39,327 nucleotides of DNA from CAZVWV01 sp964631745 (GTDB lineage Bacteria; Bdellovibrionota_C; UBA2361; JBGSMV01). Location: contig CAZVWV010000016.1 of the NCBI GenBank assembly GCA_964631745.1, positions 1 through 39,327 of the forward strand. Direction: 5' to 3'. Below, one piece after another: positions 23,661 through 33,200 of this stretch. Under the pieces are notes generated by a model that did not search any database, was not told the origin of the DNA, and saw nothing but the letters and a program-made list of their open reading frames with translations. Position numbers and translations under genes: made by a program. Position 1 is the stretch's first letter; every line of letters starts with the position of its first letter.

Positions 23661-25232
23661 CTACTTCATTATAACTATCTTACCCAAAATGTCGCCTCGG
23701 TCTGCGGTCACAAAATAAACACCACTGGGAGTGTGCTCTCCGGCTTGATCCAACCCATCCCAAATTAGTGTCAGCGCTTCGGTTGAAGGCAGACTTCTTA
23801 CTAGACGACCATCAACCGATGTGATTTGGAAGACCGTGCCAGGTTGAGATTCATTCAGCACCAAGGTGACGACACCCCCTCTATGGGAAGGATTGGGGAA
23901 CACAAGAGCTACATTCTCAGAAGGCACAGGTAGATTCGAGAATTGCCACAGCTCGCCGCCAGATGTCGCGACACGTAAAGTATGAGGATCTATCTGCTCT
24001 ATAAAAGATACCTGGCCCTCCCCTAGTTGAAACTTCTGTAACGGCCCAGTAATTCTTGCCCCGTCACTGCTCAGTTGACCTATTAAGAACTCGCCATTCT
24101 GGGTTCCGAAACAAAGGTCTCCGTTTTCCGTTAACACCATGCAAGTGGGATGGCCGGAAATGCCTTCGGGAAGTTCAACATTATGCCAGGTGTTCGAGCG
24201 GTTAGTCTTCCACAGTGCTATCCCGTTCGGAAGCGGTTCGCCCGCACTTCCATCATGTTCTTTCTGACTCGTGAAATCGCCGAAAGCCAATAAATCGCCC
24301 GATGGCAATGCGATACACCCGCTTGCTGGCGCGTTAAGTTCGCCCATACTGTAAGGCGGTTGAATTGCAACCCGGCCATCTATAATGGGCGCGTTAAAGC
24401 GCACCATATTCTTCGCGGGCCAATCGAGGGCCAGCATCGAAAAAGAGCCGGATACTACAATATAAGGGGTCTTGCCTGGCAAAGAGATCAAATTGACCTG
24501 TGATATGTATCCATCTATGTCGGGCAACAAGAGATTCTCGATCTCACCACTTGGCCGAATAAGGTCCAATACCGGTACAAAAACATCGCCCTCACCAACC
24601 ACTCTCCGGCCTGCTGCGACTATGCAATCTCCAACCTCGACGGCAGAGGTGATAATACATTCCTCACGAAAGGGGTGAAACGGCTTTAGTTCGCCATCAA
24701 CTACTTCGGCAATTCCCCCAGCCTGTCGAGTTATGCCATCACTGCCCACAATCGAGATAAAATCGCCATAAACAATAACTCTATTATCGTGAGTGACTAG
24801 TCCGCCCGCTACCGACGCTGGCGGACCGTGCCCAATCAGCTGCCCTGTAATGCCTTGCCAAATCTTTCCATCCCAATATGCGACTCCTTGGGCGGGAACG
24901 CCACTTACAGAGTTGAAACTACCGATCGCGAAGATCCCCTTGTCAGCAGACACGAGTCCGGAAACTGAGCCGTTAAATTTTCCTTGGCACACCGGAACTC
25001 CCTTAACCTGGTGAAAGTTCGGTGTGAGGGTCTCTGAAGTTGCTAGCGAACTCCGCGTTACTTCACCCACAGCAGGAGCACGGAGTTGGCCGCTCCAGTG
25101 TTCCTCACCGGCATCGGAGGCTGTAGCACCGGTCGCGCCGCCAGCCGTTCCAAGCGCCGAAAGTGCCGCGATGCCTACAGTGTCCCGAATTTTCCGTGAT
25201 ATATCTCCGTTGGGTTGAGCGAGCTTACTCAT
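23661..25232 (-). CDS. Exported propeller-like protein with FlgD/T9SS-type C-terminal domain
   Basis: This is a 523-residue protein. The middle consists of repeated short-strand blocks such as GIFAIGSFNSVSG, RVIVYGDFISIVG and GDLLAFGDF, resembling delta-60/Kelch-like propeller blades. The last 85 residues (VALVFPNPSHRGG, then TVFQITSVDGRLVRSL, then SGVYFVTAD and GKIVIMK) match the FlgD-like Ig fold that also serves as the type IX secretion sorting domain. The N-terminus (SRKIRDTVGIAALSALGTAG) is an odd, weak signal with an RK pair. I chose the ATG at 25232 because GGAG lies eight bases before it. It could be surface-bound; the ligand is unknown. It is convergent with the subtilase gene. Confidence 0.65.
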   Translation of the reverse strand: MSKLAQPNGDISRKIRDTVGIAALSALGTAGGATGATASDAGEEHWSGQLRAPAVGEVTRSSLATSETLTPNFHQVKGVPVCQGKFNGSVSGLVSADKGIFAIGSFNSVSGVPAQGVAYWDGKIWQGITGQLIGHGPPASVAGGLVTHDNRVIVYGDFISIVGSDGITRQAGGIAEVVDGELKPFHPFREECIITSAVEVGDCIVAAGRRVVGEGDVFVPVLDLIRPSGEIENLLLPDIDGYISQVNLISLPGKTPYIVVSGSFSMLALDWPAKNMVRFNAPIIDGRVAIQPPYSMGELNAPASGCIALPSGDLLAFGDFTSQKEHDGSAGEPLPNGIALWKTNRSNTWHNVELPEGISGHPTCMVLTENGDLCFGTQNGEFLIGQLSSDGARITGPLQKFQLGEGQVSFIEQIDPHTLRVATSGGELWQFSNLPVPSENVALVFPNPSHRGGVVTLVLNESQPGTVFQITSVDGRLVRSLPSTEALTLIWDGLDQAGEHTPSGVYFVTADRGDILGKIVIMK

Positions 25233-25634
25233 GAAGGCATCTCCGTTAAAGGGGCCGCGCGTGTGGACGAGCTGGCAGCGCAGCATTCTTTGGACCAAAT
25301 AACAGTCTAGAGCGTGGCCGGCCCCTAGTCAAAAGTAATTGCTGAATTGGAACGGTTGCTTTGTGAGTCCTCTTAGCATTTGTGCGTTCGGTAAATTGAG
25401 AATACCAACCCAAGTCAAAATGCAAAATGCTCTCAAACCACTAAAATCACCCTTAATAAATACAGCAATGTGTGAGCCATCCCAAGCCACTACTAATCTC
25501 CAGCCTCGGCAGTTCCTTGGGAATAACAGTACTGGCAGCGCTGTCGATATCTTATCGTCCGACCTCCCGGCCTCCGCCCCGCCTGCACCAACTAACCTGC
25601 CCAGGTTCTCTGCAGACGCCTTGAGCCACCAGCC
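25233..25634. other. Intergenic region between two minus-strand exoprotein genes
   Basis: These 402 bases include the leader of the propeller gene, with an inverted pair AGGGGCCG (25250-25257) and CGGCCCCT (25319-25326) just outside its ribosome site. A plus-strand frame crosses the region and continues antisense into the vWA gene; I do not accept it as a gene. No RNA or repeat was recognised. Confidence 0.5.
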
Positions 25635-27713
25635 CTACTGGCAAGAGCTTGTCTCTCGCGGCACGCTTTTTACGACCTTGATGTTTTTGGCGTATAGATC
25701 TTTTGCGCTACTAAGTAGTTTGCTGGTTCTCGCTTTATATTTGGCCCCGCCTAGCTTGGCTACTAAGCCCAAGACTTTCTTGGTGCGTGATAGCTGAAGC
25801 GCTGAGTTCTGGGCTAAAACGTCTAGTTTCTCTCCATGTTGAACTTTTATGCAGAAATCCACCACTCCACAATCTGATATAATCCGCGGTAGCGACCATG
25901 AGATGTTCCAAGTCTCAAGATAACTCTTGATTGATGCGGCTTTAGTTTTAGTGATAAAGCTAGCCAGTTTCTTGTCGCCATGACTTAGTGCCTTCAACAT
26001 GGCCAAGCTGCGGCGAAGCAAGCGATCCTGGTTCGCACCGGCGCCGTCGAGCGAGAACTGATCATTTATAATATCCACGTTGACGCACTGCAAACACGAC
26101 TTGCCGTCTCCATTACAGACGCCACAGCGGTCAATGGTCCCACCCGGACAGGGATCTATTGTCGGAGTGGCAGAGGGAGTTTCTGTCGCGGTCGGTGGCA
26201 CCTCAGTCGGAGTACTGGTGGCGGTTGGTGTGGCCGTGACTGTACTAGTCGCCGTTGCTGTCGCCGTGGCCGTAACAGTGGCTGTCGGCGAGGAGCTCGC
26301 TGTAGGTGTAGCGGTTTGCGTGGCTGTTGCGGTCGGCGTGTTAGTAGTAGTCGCGGTTGAGGTTGCCGTGCTAGTCGCCGTGGCTGTAGCTGTTGCGGTG
26401 GCCGTCATGGTCGCAGTAGCAGTAGAAGTTGCAGTCGGCGTGCTAGTGGCCGTTGGGGTTGAGGTGGGCGTCGACGTAGCGGTCCGCGTGGCTGTTGCTG
26501 TCTTAGTCGCTGTGCTTGTGGCGGTGGCAGTTGGAGTTCTGGTTCTCGTGGCCGTTGCTGTAGCAGTTGCGGTCCTGGTCGGCGTTCGTGTGACGGTTGC
26601 CGAGGGCGAAGGTGTCGCGGTGGGGGTTGGAGTGTTACAGTCGATGCCCTCATCAATCTGTCCGTCACAGTCGTTGTCTTTATGGTCACACTGTTCGGGG
26701 GCCGGCGTGCCGGGGATAGCAGAACATGATACTCCGGTGTCATTGCAGATGATGACGCCCTCGCGTTTGCACTCTCCCATCCCATCTGAGCAGGACTGGT
26801 CTAGTAAGTGATCATCCACTCCAGGGCAGCGGTCCCTACAATCTGAGTACGAATCACCGTCCGAGTCTGGACTAGGGTCGGAATGTACGCACAGCAAAGT
26901 CTCCGGATTACAGGTTGAAACTGTGCAAGCATCATCATCCTGGCAACTTATTGTGTCGGCGATTTGGTTAAAGACTTGAGACAGATCTGAGTTGCCATCG
27001 ATAATATACTCTGGCTTTGATGCGACGTCATTTATCAGGAAATCCACCCCATGTTCAGCACAAAAATCCTGAGCTCCATAGTGAGCCACGAATATCTCCA
27101 CACCCATCGATTCCAGCTCAGCTTTGGCCTGGCGTGCACGCAACTCGGCATACCAACGTGGGCCACCAACCTGATCTTCACCGCATAAGACATGATCGTC
27201 ATCTGCGCCAAGAGGGCGATTGGCGATACCATCACTGACGATGATAAGGAATTTCTTTGTGCGCTGACCGTGGGTTTCAAACTCAGTTCGAGCTACCTTT
27301 AGTGCGGCGTAGATGTTGGTAAAGCCGGCTCCTGCCTGGCGGAATTTGTATTCCAGAATTCTGTAAAATCCAGTATTAGGCGGACCGTCGCTCCCATAAT
27401 TTGCAGTTAAGTTGGCGGTAAGAGTTCCGTAGGATTCAATCCGCGCAGCACCTTCTCCATTTTCGCCTGAGCAATCCATACAGCTAAAGCTTCCTAGAGC
27501 TACTCTAGGTCGAACCGAAAAAGTACTAAAATAATTTAGGATATTCTTAGTAGCTGTAACCTCTAGAGCCATTTCGCTAGTATCAATGCTGCCAGTCTTG
27601 TCTAGCATTAGAACGATGTCGGAGTTGCTAACACTCCCGCATTGCTGGGCGATGGCCGTGCTCCCAGTCAAACAAACAACCAATCCGATTACTAATACGA
27701 TTCCTGCTCTCAT
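25635..27713 (-). CDS. Secreted vWA protein with MopE-like and Thr-rich segments
   Basis: This is a 692-residue exoprotein. The signal peptide ends at about AIA-QQ (residue 22). A vWA domain spans about 30-265, with MIDAS residues D38-K-T40-G-S42, a Thr in GAGFTNIYAAL and Asp in IVSDGIANR. A Cys/Asp-rich region follows (ACTVSTCNPETLLCVHS, DSDGDSYSDCRDRCPG, then EQCDHKDNDCDGQIDEG), of the MopE/metal-binding type. Next is about 150 residues of almost pure Thr/Ala/Pro/Ser, then CGVCNGDGKSC and a helical Lys-rich C-terminal domain of about 150 residues. The ATG at 27713 has AGGAG six bases upstream; a longer upstream frame is just the leader. A Ca2+-dependent surface adhesin is plausible but inferred. 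Confidence 0.78.
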   Translation of the reverse strand: MRAGIVLVIGLVVCLTGSTAIAQQCGSVSNSDIVLMLDKTGSIDTSEMALEVTATKNILNYFSTFSVRPRVALGSFSCMDCSGENGEGAARIESYGTLTANLTANYGSDGPPNTGFYRILEYKFRQAGAGFTNIYAALKVARTEFETHGQRTKKFLIIVSDGIANRPLGADDDHVLCGEDQVGGPRWYAELRARQAKAELESMGVEIFVAHYGAQDFCAEHGVDFLINDVASKPEYIIDGNSDLSQVFNQIADTISCQDDDACTVSTCNPETLLCVHSDPSPDSDGDSYSDCRDRCPGVDDHLLDQSCSDGMGECKREGVIICNDTGVSCSAIPGTPAPEQCDHKDNDCDGQIDEGIDCNTPTPTATPSPSATVTRTPTRTATATATATRTRTPTATATSTATKTATATRTATSTPTSTPTATSTPTATSTATATMTATATATATATSTATSTATTTNTPTATATQTATPTASSSPTATVTATATATATSTVTATPTATSTPTEVPPTATETPSATPTIDPCPGGTIDRCGVCNGDGKSCLQCVNVDIINDQFSLDGAGANQDRLLRRSLAMLKALSHGDKKLASFITKTKAASIKSYLETWNISWSLPRIISDCGVVDFCIKVQHGEKLDVLAQNSALQLSRTKKVLGLVAKLGGAKYKARTSKLLSSAKDLYAKNIKVVKSVPRETSSCQ

Positions 27714-27734
27714 TCCGAACTCCTTTTCGCACGC

Positions 27735-27812
27735 GGCCAAAGTTCCTTGGCCTATCTGAGGCGGCGAAAATTCGCCGCTCTCTCTAACTTCTCGTCCTAC
27801 CTGTGGACGAGA
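27735..27812 (-). promoter_or_regulatory. Three consecutive hairpins in the leader of the secreted vWA gene
   Basis: Upstream of the ribosome site lie three separate stems: TCTCGTCC/GGACGAGA (27790-27812), GCGGCGAA/TTCGCCGC (27761-27778) and GGCCAA/TTGGCC (27735-27752). They occupy 80 bases and end about 20 bases before the start codon. Such packed stems suggest a post-transcriptional control element. No known RNA family was recognised. The 306-base gap 27714-28019 holds nothing else I can name. Confidence 0.45.
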
Positions 27813-28019
27813 CAGTTCCCCAAATTTCATATTGACGTTCTTTAAAGTCCCGACACAGCTTGTCAGCAAATGACGGCTGGCTATACCCTTGGCTCTACAG
27901 ATCGTCTCATGGAATTGTTATGTGGATTTACTGCCCGGAGGTGACTTAAAGTAAAACTTTCGTATTCGGTATCTTCAGCGGTGTAAAAGGATCGCAAGGA
28001 ACTAGAGATCTATAGTGCG

Positions 28020-29567
28020 CTAGAAACGTAGCCAACCTATAAGGTCTTTAAGGTACCGCTCGAGATCCGCCTTGTTAACTGGAACAAATGTCTTTTTTTG
28101 CAAATCTCTGCGTTGAAGACCCTTTTTCTGGGCGGCCTTCTCTTGAAACGCTTGCAGTAGGGCTGGCCAATCATCTGCCTTAAAACTCTTTTCGGCAAAT
28201 GCGATTAACTCTCTAGCAACCCGCAGATCGTCTCTGAGCGTATTTGCTGAGTCGGAGAACGGTCGAAGTTCCCAACCTAAATGAGCACCGACTTTAACAA
28301 AGCAGACCGTTGCTAAGGTGTCCGCAAGCTCTCGATGCGAGGCTTCGATTCTTATTGGAGCTGGTACTCTCAAATTCTTTCCTGCGAGCGCACGTCCAAG
28401 TCGTTTAACAATATCGCCACTATCTCTTCTTGTAAACCAATAGCGACCATCTCTGTCAGCAAGCACACAGAAGGGCGGCAGGTCCTCTGACTCTCTAAGC
28501 AGAATAGACCTAAAATCACCTCCCCAAGCCCTACAATTAGGAATCAAAGAGTCTGCCGACACCCACTGATCGTTCCTACATCGTACGGGTATCTCTATGA
28601 AGATTGGCCCCGATAGCGGCGTTGTCGAAGGCCCCCTATTCCATGCTTTAATTATTCTATCGCCATTTGATGGATTGACCCAAAGTATCCCGTAGTAGAG
28701 GCTTAGCTCGAGATTAGGTCTTGAAAGATTGAGCCTGCGAACGCCAGCCAGTTGCTCACGAATATTACCATTCAACGACAAGCCCACGGCGCCAAGTACA
28801 AAGAGTAGAGGAAGCAGATCCTCCGCTCCTCTGCGCAGCCCTTTGTTGACGAGAACTATGCCAGGTCTATCGACTATGGCACGCAGAGCGTGTTTCCTCT
28901 GCGACTCGGCCACTCGACCTCGTTCGATAACATCAGGGTGCGCCTCGATGAAACGCTGGTACTGCGGCCCACTAAGGTAGATCTCTCCCTTACACTTGAC
29001 CAAATAATTTAGGCATTCCGGGCCCGGGTTTGGGCTAATTTTCCTTAAGTTTTCCTCGCTAAAGAGCGGAATATGCATGGGGTGAAGTTGATGTAGTGCA
29101 CGGAGACCCATAAGTTTAGGAAGTGCTGGAAGCGCACTCAACTCGATCACAGGCAGTAGGGAGTCGTCTACCTTGTTTCGACCGAAACGCTGCTGCAATA
29201 GTTTGAAATCTTTTATCGATACCCATAGTTCGTCGTATCCCCCTTGTAACGTTAACCCCGGAAGCCTGTGAGCTGTTAGCTGCGCGACTCGCTCCGGCAA
29301 ACGTGCTTTTATGGCCGCCGCTAAATCCGCAGAGGGCTGGTAACCCAATAGAAGGTGTAATGGTACCAATTTGGAGATATCTGAGGGCGGACGCCGAGAG
29401 GCACTCGCGATACTTAGCAGCATCCCCCCGGGGACTAGACGGGCAATACTAGGATCCCCGAGAGTGTCCTGGCCAAGCTCGCTAGGCCCCCTGGCTTTAC
29501 CGCCAACTACATTGGGTACTGGATTCTCTGGATATTTATGCATTGGAGTTGTGGCCTGAGAATGCAT
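28020..29567 (-). CDS. Unrecognised 515-residue protein downstream of the RHS toxin
   Basis: I do not recognise this protein. It has no signal peptide or membrane helix and looks soluble, with alternating hydrophobic strands (PGLTLQGGYDELWVSI, GPIFIEIPVRC) and Arg/Lys-rich helices at the C-terminus (LLQAFQEKAAQKKGLQRRD). The frame overlaps the preceding gene by 32 bases if the first ATG (29567) is used, or by 8 if the ATG at 29543 is used; neither has a Shine-Dalgarno, so translational coupling is likely. It is the last gene of the minus-strand group that begins with the RHS toxin, which makes it an accessory or immunity candidate by position only. Confidence 0.6.
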   Translation of the reverse strand: MHSQATTPMHKYPENPVPNVVGGKARGPSELGQDTLGDPSIARLVPGGMLLSIASASRRPPSDISKLVPLHLLLGYQPSADLAAAIKARLPERVAQLTAHRLPGLTLQGGYDELWVSIKDFKLLQQRFGRNKVDDSLLPVIELSALPALPKLMGLRALHQLHPMHIPLFSEENLRKISPNPGPECLNYLVKCKGEIYLSGPQYQRFIEAHPDVIERGRVAESQRKHALRAIVDRPGIVLVNKGLRRGAEDLLPLLFVLGAVGLSLNGNIREQLAGVRRLNLSRPNLELSLYYGILWVNPSNGDRIIKAWNRGPSTTPLSGPIFIEIPVRCRNDQWVSADSLIPNCRAWGGDFRSILLRESEDLPPFCVLADRDGRYWFTRRDSGDIVKRLGRALAGKNLRVPAPIRIEASHRELADTLATVCFVKVGAHLGWELRPFSDSANTLRDDLRVARELIAFAEKSFKADDWPALLQAFQEKAAQKKGLQRRDLQKKTFVPVNKADLERYLKDLIGWLRF

Positions 29568-30183
29568 TAAGGGACCAATGAAATTCCACCACTGATGGGA
29601 GCACTACCAGTTTTGGCGACCCGCCGGCGTATTGTTGCTGCAAAGAGAAACATGTCTCGCGAACCTGACTTTCTAAATTTGGCGGGATCCCCTCATTTAG
29701 AGCAATAGCAAAAGCACCAACCAAGGCATCGACTTCGCACTCACCCGAAGTCTTCCTAGTAGAAAACTTTGCTATATCAAGGCTAGTATCCTGAGCCCGC
29801 AAAGCTAAACTAAGGTCCGCCTGGTTTTCTCCAAATTCACGACTTATCACACAGGAGCCAATATACTCCGCGCAATTGACTACCCACTTCCCGCGAGCTG
29901 AGGCCTCAGTACCGATCGCTGCTTGAGCTACCCCCAGAAGGTACCTAATCTGTCGGTCCCTCATTCCGATTTGGCCATTATTAGCGCCGACGCTATCAAT
30001 TTGGATCTCTACCTCGCTGATGAATCCGGCTACTACGGTAGTTGGATCCGAAAGCGCATGCCCATCTAACTCAGAAGCTTCCCTCACACCTGAGAGAAGT
30101 CTTCTAATCTGAGCAAAAATACTCGACGGTCCAAGATAACGCTCACCTTCTGTGAAATCTCTAAGCCCATGTAAACTGGTCAT
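29536..30183 (-). CDS. Unrecognised 215-residue protein, candidate immunity protein
   Basis: This is a soluble protein with no signal peptide and no family I can name. It has a mixed alpha/beta look, with segments RYLLGVAQAAIGTEA, VVNCAEYIGSCVISREF and PKLVVLPSVVEFHWSL. The start ATG has a strong ribosome site (GGGAGGG six bases upstream). It lies only 60 bases after the stop of the 2467-residue RHS toxin, on the same strand, the usual place for the cognate immunity gene of a polymorphic toxin. That role is inferred from position alone. Its end overlaps the next gene. Confidence 0.6.
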   Translation of the reverse strand: MTSLHGLRDFTEGERYLGPSSIFAQIRRLLSGVREASELDGHALSDPTTVVAGFISEVEIQIDSVGANNGQIGMRDRQIRYLLGVAQAAIGTEASARGKWVVNCAEYIGSCVISREFGENQADLSLALRAQDTSLDIAKFSTRKTSGECEVDALVGAFAIALNEGIPPNLESQVRETCFSLQQQYAGGSPKLVVLPSVVEFHWSLNAFSGHNSNA

Positions 30184-30243
30184 ACACGACCCTCCCTCTA
30201 TAGTCTATCCTATGCAGATCTCTCCCAGCCACATTCCGGGCCA

Positions 30244-33200
30244 CTAATAGGCCCGTCCTGACCCGCCAGGATGGCTTAAATCAGGTGAGCCCTGGCTCAT
30301 CCCCTCCTCAACGAGACGCTTCTCCTCATCATCAGACAACCCTGCCGGAGTACCAATGAGGAACTCAGAAGCCGGTGTCTGAATAAGTTCCCAGCCGAAT
30401 TCCCCCACAGCACTCCAATCACCGGCCCAGGCATCCTGCGCTACTCCTGCCACACCTAGAATGAGGCCAACCTTTCCAAACTTCCTCAAAACTTTTTCTA
30501 GCTCCCTATAATGTGTAAGCCAAAATGATCCGAATCCAGCGCTTGCCAAGGCCAATGCCCGTGGTCTAACCAACCGGAACTTCATCTCCTCCTTCTTATC
30601 AATCTCGAAATAACCAAATAGATTGATCGGTTTCAACCCTGTAACCTCTAAATTCCTTAGACGACTGGAAGGATTACCCTGAGTCTGGTCAACCGAGATC
30701 ACATTATTCTTTCTTAGATTACCGATCGCCCATATAGTCACTGGCTCATCGGTACTCTTAGTCGCTCCCAAATCTGCTAGGGCGGTCCCATAAACCGATT
30801 CAAGATTAAAATCCGTGGATACTCGCACTATCTTAGAATTTGGGCCATAAACAGCTATCGGCGATAATCCTCGAGACAACACATCACTGGGTGGACGAGT
30901 CTCCATCTTATACGCCATCTGTGGGGGAGTAGTGCCCGGCCCATCGTCCAAAGCATCGTCCCTTCTTAAATCATTCAAGGCCCGTTCCACCCGACTATTC
31001 ACCTCCTCCAAAGTTGGAACTGGATGCGGAATATGATTCTCCCCTGCCCCCCATCCTGAGGAGTCGAAGGTACCAAGTTCATCGGCATCTGCGTGTCCAG
31101 TTGGATCGGTCCTATTTATGGGGTCATTGCGAGTGTAGCTATACCGATTCCAACTCTGCGGATCTCCAGGATAAGGAATTATACTGTCAGCTGAAAGGAA
31201 CCGACCCATTACAGGATCATACTGCCGTGCTGCGAAATCATAAACCATACTCCGGGGCTCAATCTCCTTCCCGCCAAAGCCAAAACGATCCCCAGCGCTA
31301 AAGCCACCACCTTTGGCGATGCCAAAAGGGTAATAGCTCCGCCCCGGTGTGCTAAGCGGCACACCGTGGCCATCTACCACCCAATGAGTAGAATCCAGAT
31401 GGTCATTGAAAAATATGTATGTTCGCTCTAGATCAGAGACGGTCGGGACTTCAAGTACTTTCTGCCCCCCCAAATTGACGGAGATAATTCGCCGGCTACC
31501 TGAAGAGTCTGCCAATTCCCGATAATCCCCAAAAAAGTAGCGGCGTATCCCCTCACTAGCGGCTCCACTAGCGGAACAGTCTCCCCCGTAACTAGGAACA
31601 CACTTAGAATAGTTGATCTCAGCAACCCTGCTACCCCCTTCGTCATAAACGTACTTGCCGACTAACAAGTTTCCGTGAAAGCCACGACTTAAGCGGCCGC
31701 GTGGATCGTAAATAAACTTCTCTCCGCCGACAGCTGTAATCGCTCCATTCTTATTGTAGTGGTAGAAACTCACTCGCGAGTCATGTGAAACTGCATGAGG
31801 TCCGGCATACCCGCCAAAATAATCCGCTCCATACCCCCAACTAACTTCACTTACTGGGGGCGGAACTTGCGAACCGTTCATACACAAAGATGGACAGGTC
31901 ACCCCTGGCACTCCACCTTTTAGGTAATAATCATCACACTGTGCGGCCATTATATTCCGCTCCTTACAGAGAGGCGGTGGTTCGCCACCAGTATATTCAA
32001 CAACATGAAACTGAGGGGCGAACAACATTAGATCTGGAAGAGTAATGTTCGAGTCTGTCATGGAAAGATCAGCCCAAGGCACTTCGACAGCTGGCAAAAA
32101 CATACTAAAGCTTGTGGCAAAGGGTTGTAGGTCCCCCAGATCTACAGTTTGATTTAGATCCAAGTCAGCCATAACTTCGACTGGTCCAACAAGCGGGCTG
32201 TGCGCGGTGTTGTTAGACCTACTATGTACCAACGCGGTACGATTTCCTATTGAGTCGTAGAGATATTGAATCTCCTCATCGCTCTCATTCAGCGGGGAAT
32301 CTAAGCTAACATCGGTTAGTCGCCCCAAACCATCATAGCTATACTCCCATTTCTCACCAAGAGAATAATTTGCTTTACTGTCAGTCATCTTCGTCAGCCG
32401 ACCATTCAGATCATAGTCCTCAAAAAGAAACTGGGAGACCAGATTAGAATATAACGTTCCAGATTTGCTCTTTAACCTTTGACTTGCCCCGACTGCTCCC
32501 GGCTCAATACTAGTGCGGTCATAGTAGGTGTTACTCAATTTTGCGATCCCAAAAACATCCCCATCTAGAACCTCACCTTGACCATTAGTGTCGTTATAGG
32601 TGATTCCGTTCAACAGTGCTGTCGCACCCAGATACACGCTCACCGGTCTAGCTCGGTAGTCATAGTTATACTTCAGGGTTATGGCATCGTTATTATCAAA
32701 TCGTCGCTTCAGAACTAACCCACTGACGTCCATGGTGTTGTTAAAGCTCGCCTTTCGGCACTCCCAATCATTGCCACTTGAACTAGTCTGTCGATCTAGA
32801 CAGATCCACCTCTCAGCACTCAGAGTTCTGCCAAGGGCGTCATAGGTATAAGTGGCAACTCCCGAGCTTGAAGCGATCTTTACTAGGCGGCCATTACTAT
32901 AATCAGGACTACCATCGACAACCTGAGCATAGTGGTAGGTAAAGCAAAAGTCATTCTTGTCCGCAAACCAGGTTGGAGACTGGCTCGGATTGGCTGGCGG
33001 AGCCACACAATCACAACCGCCGCCATCCGCAGCGAAGGGTGCTAAGTCCGAGCATATTAAATTACCGTAACCATCATAATGAGACCTAACCGATACCCCC
33101 TCGGCATCTGTCACCTGCACCAAATCACCGCGGGCACTGTACTGAGTCGTTGGAGCACAGGCTAGCCTTTGCTCGGGCGTACTGCCGCAGTTGGCCATGT

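Noticed and set aside
25339..25797. 152-residue plus-strand frame with one membrane-like segment
   Set aside because: Its hydrophobic part is antisense to the well-supported vWA C-terminus, there is no convincing ribosome site, and the intergenic part matches nothing I know.
26080..26811. 243-residue plus-strand frame rich in Val/Ala (VAVAVAVAV)
   Set aside because: It is the antisense shadow of the Thr/Ala-codon repeats of the secreted vWA gene; the low-complexity sequence keeps the opposite strand open.
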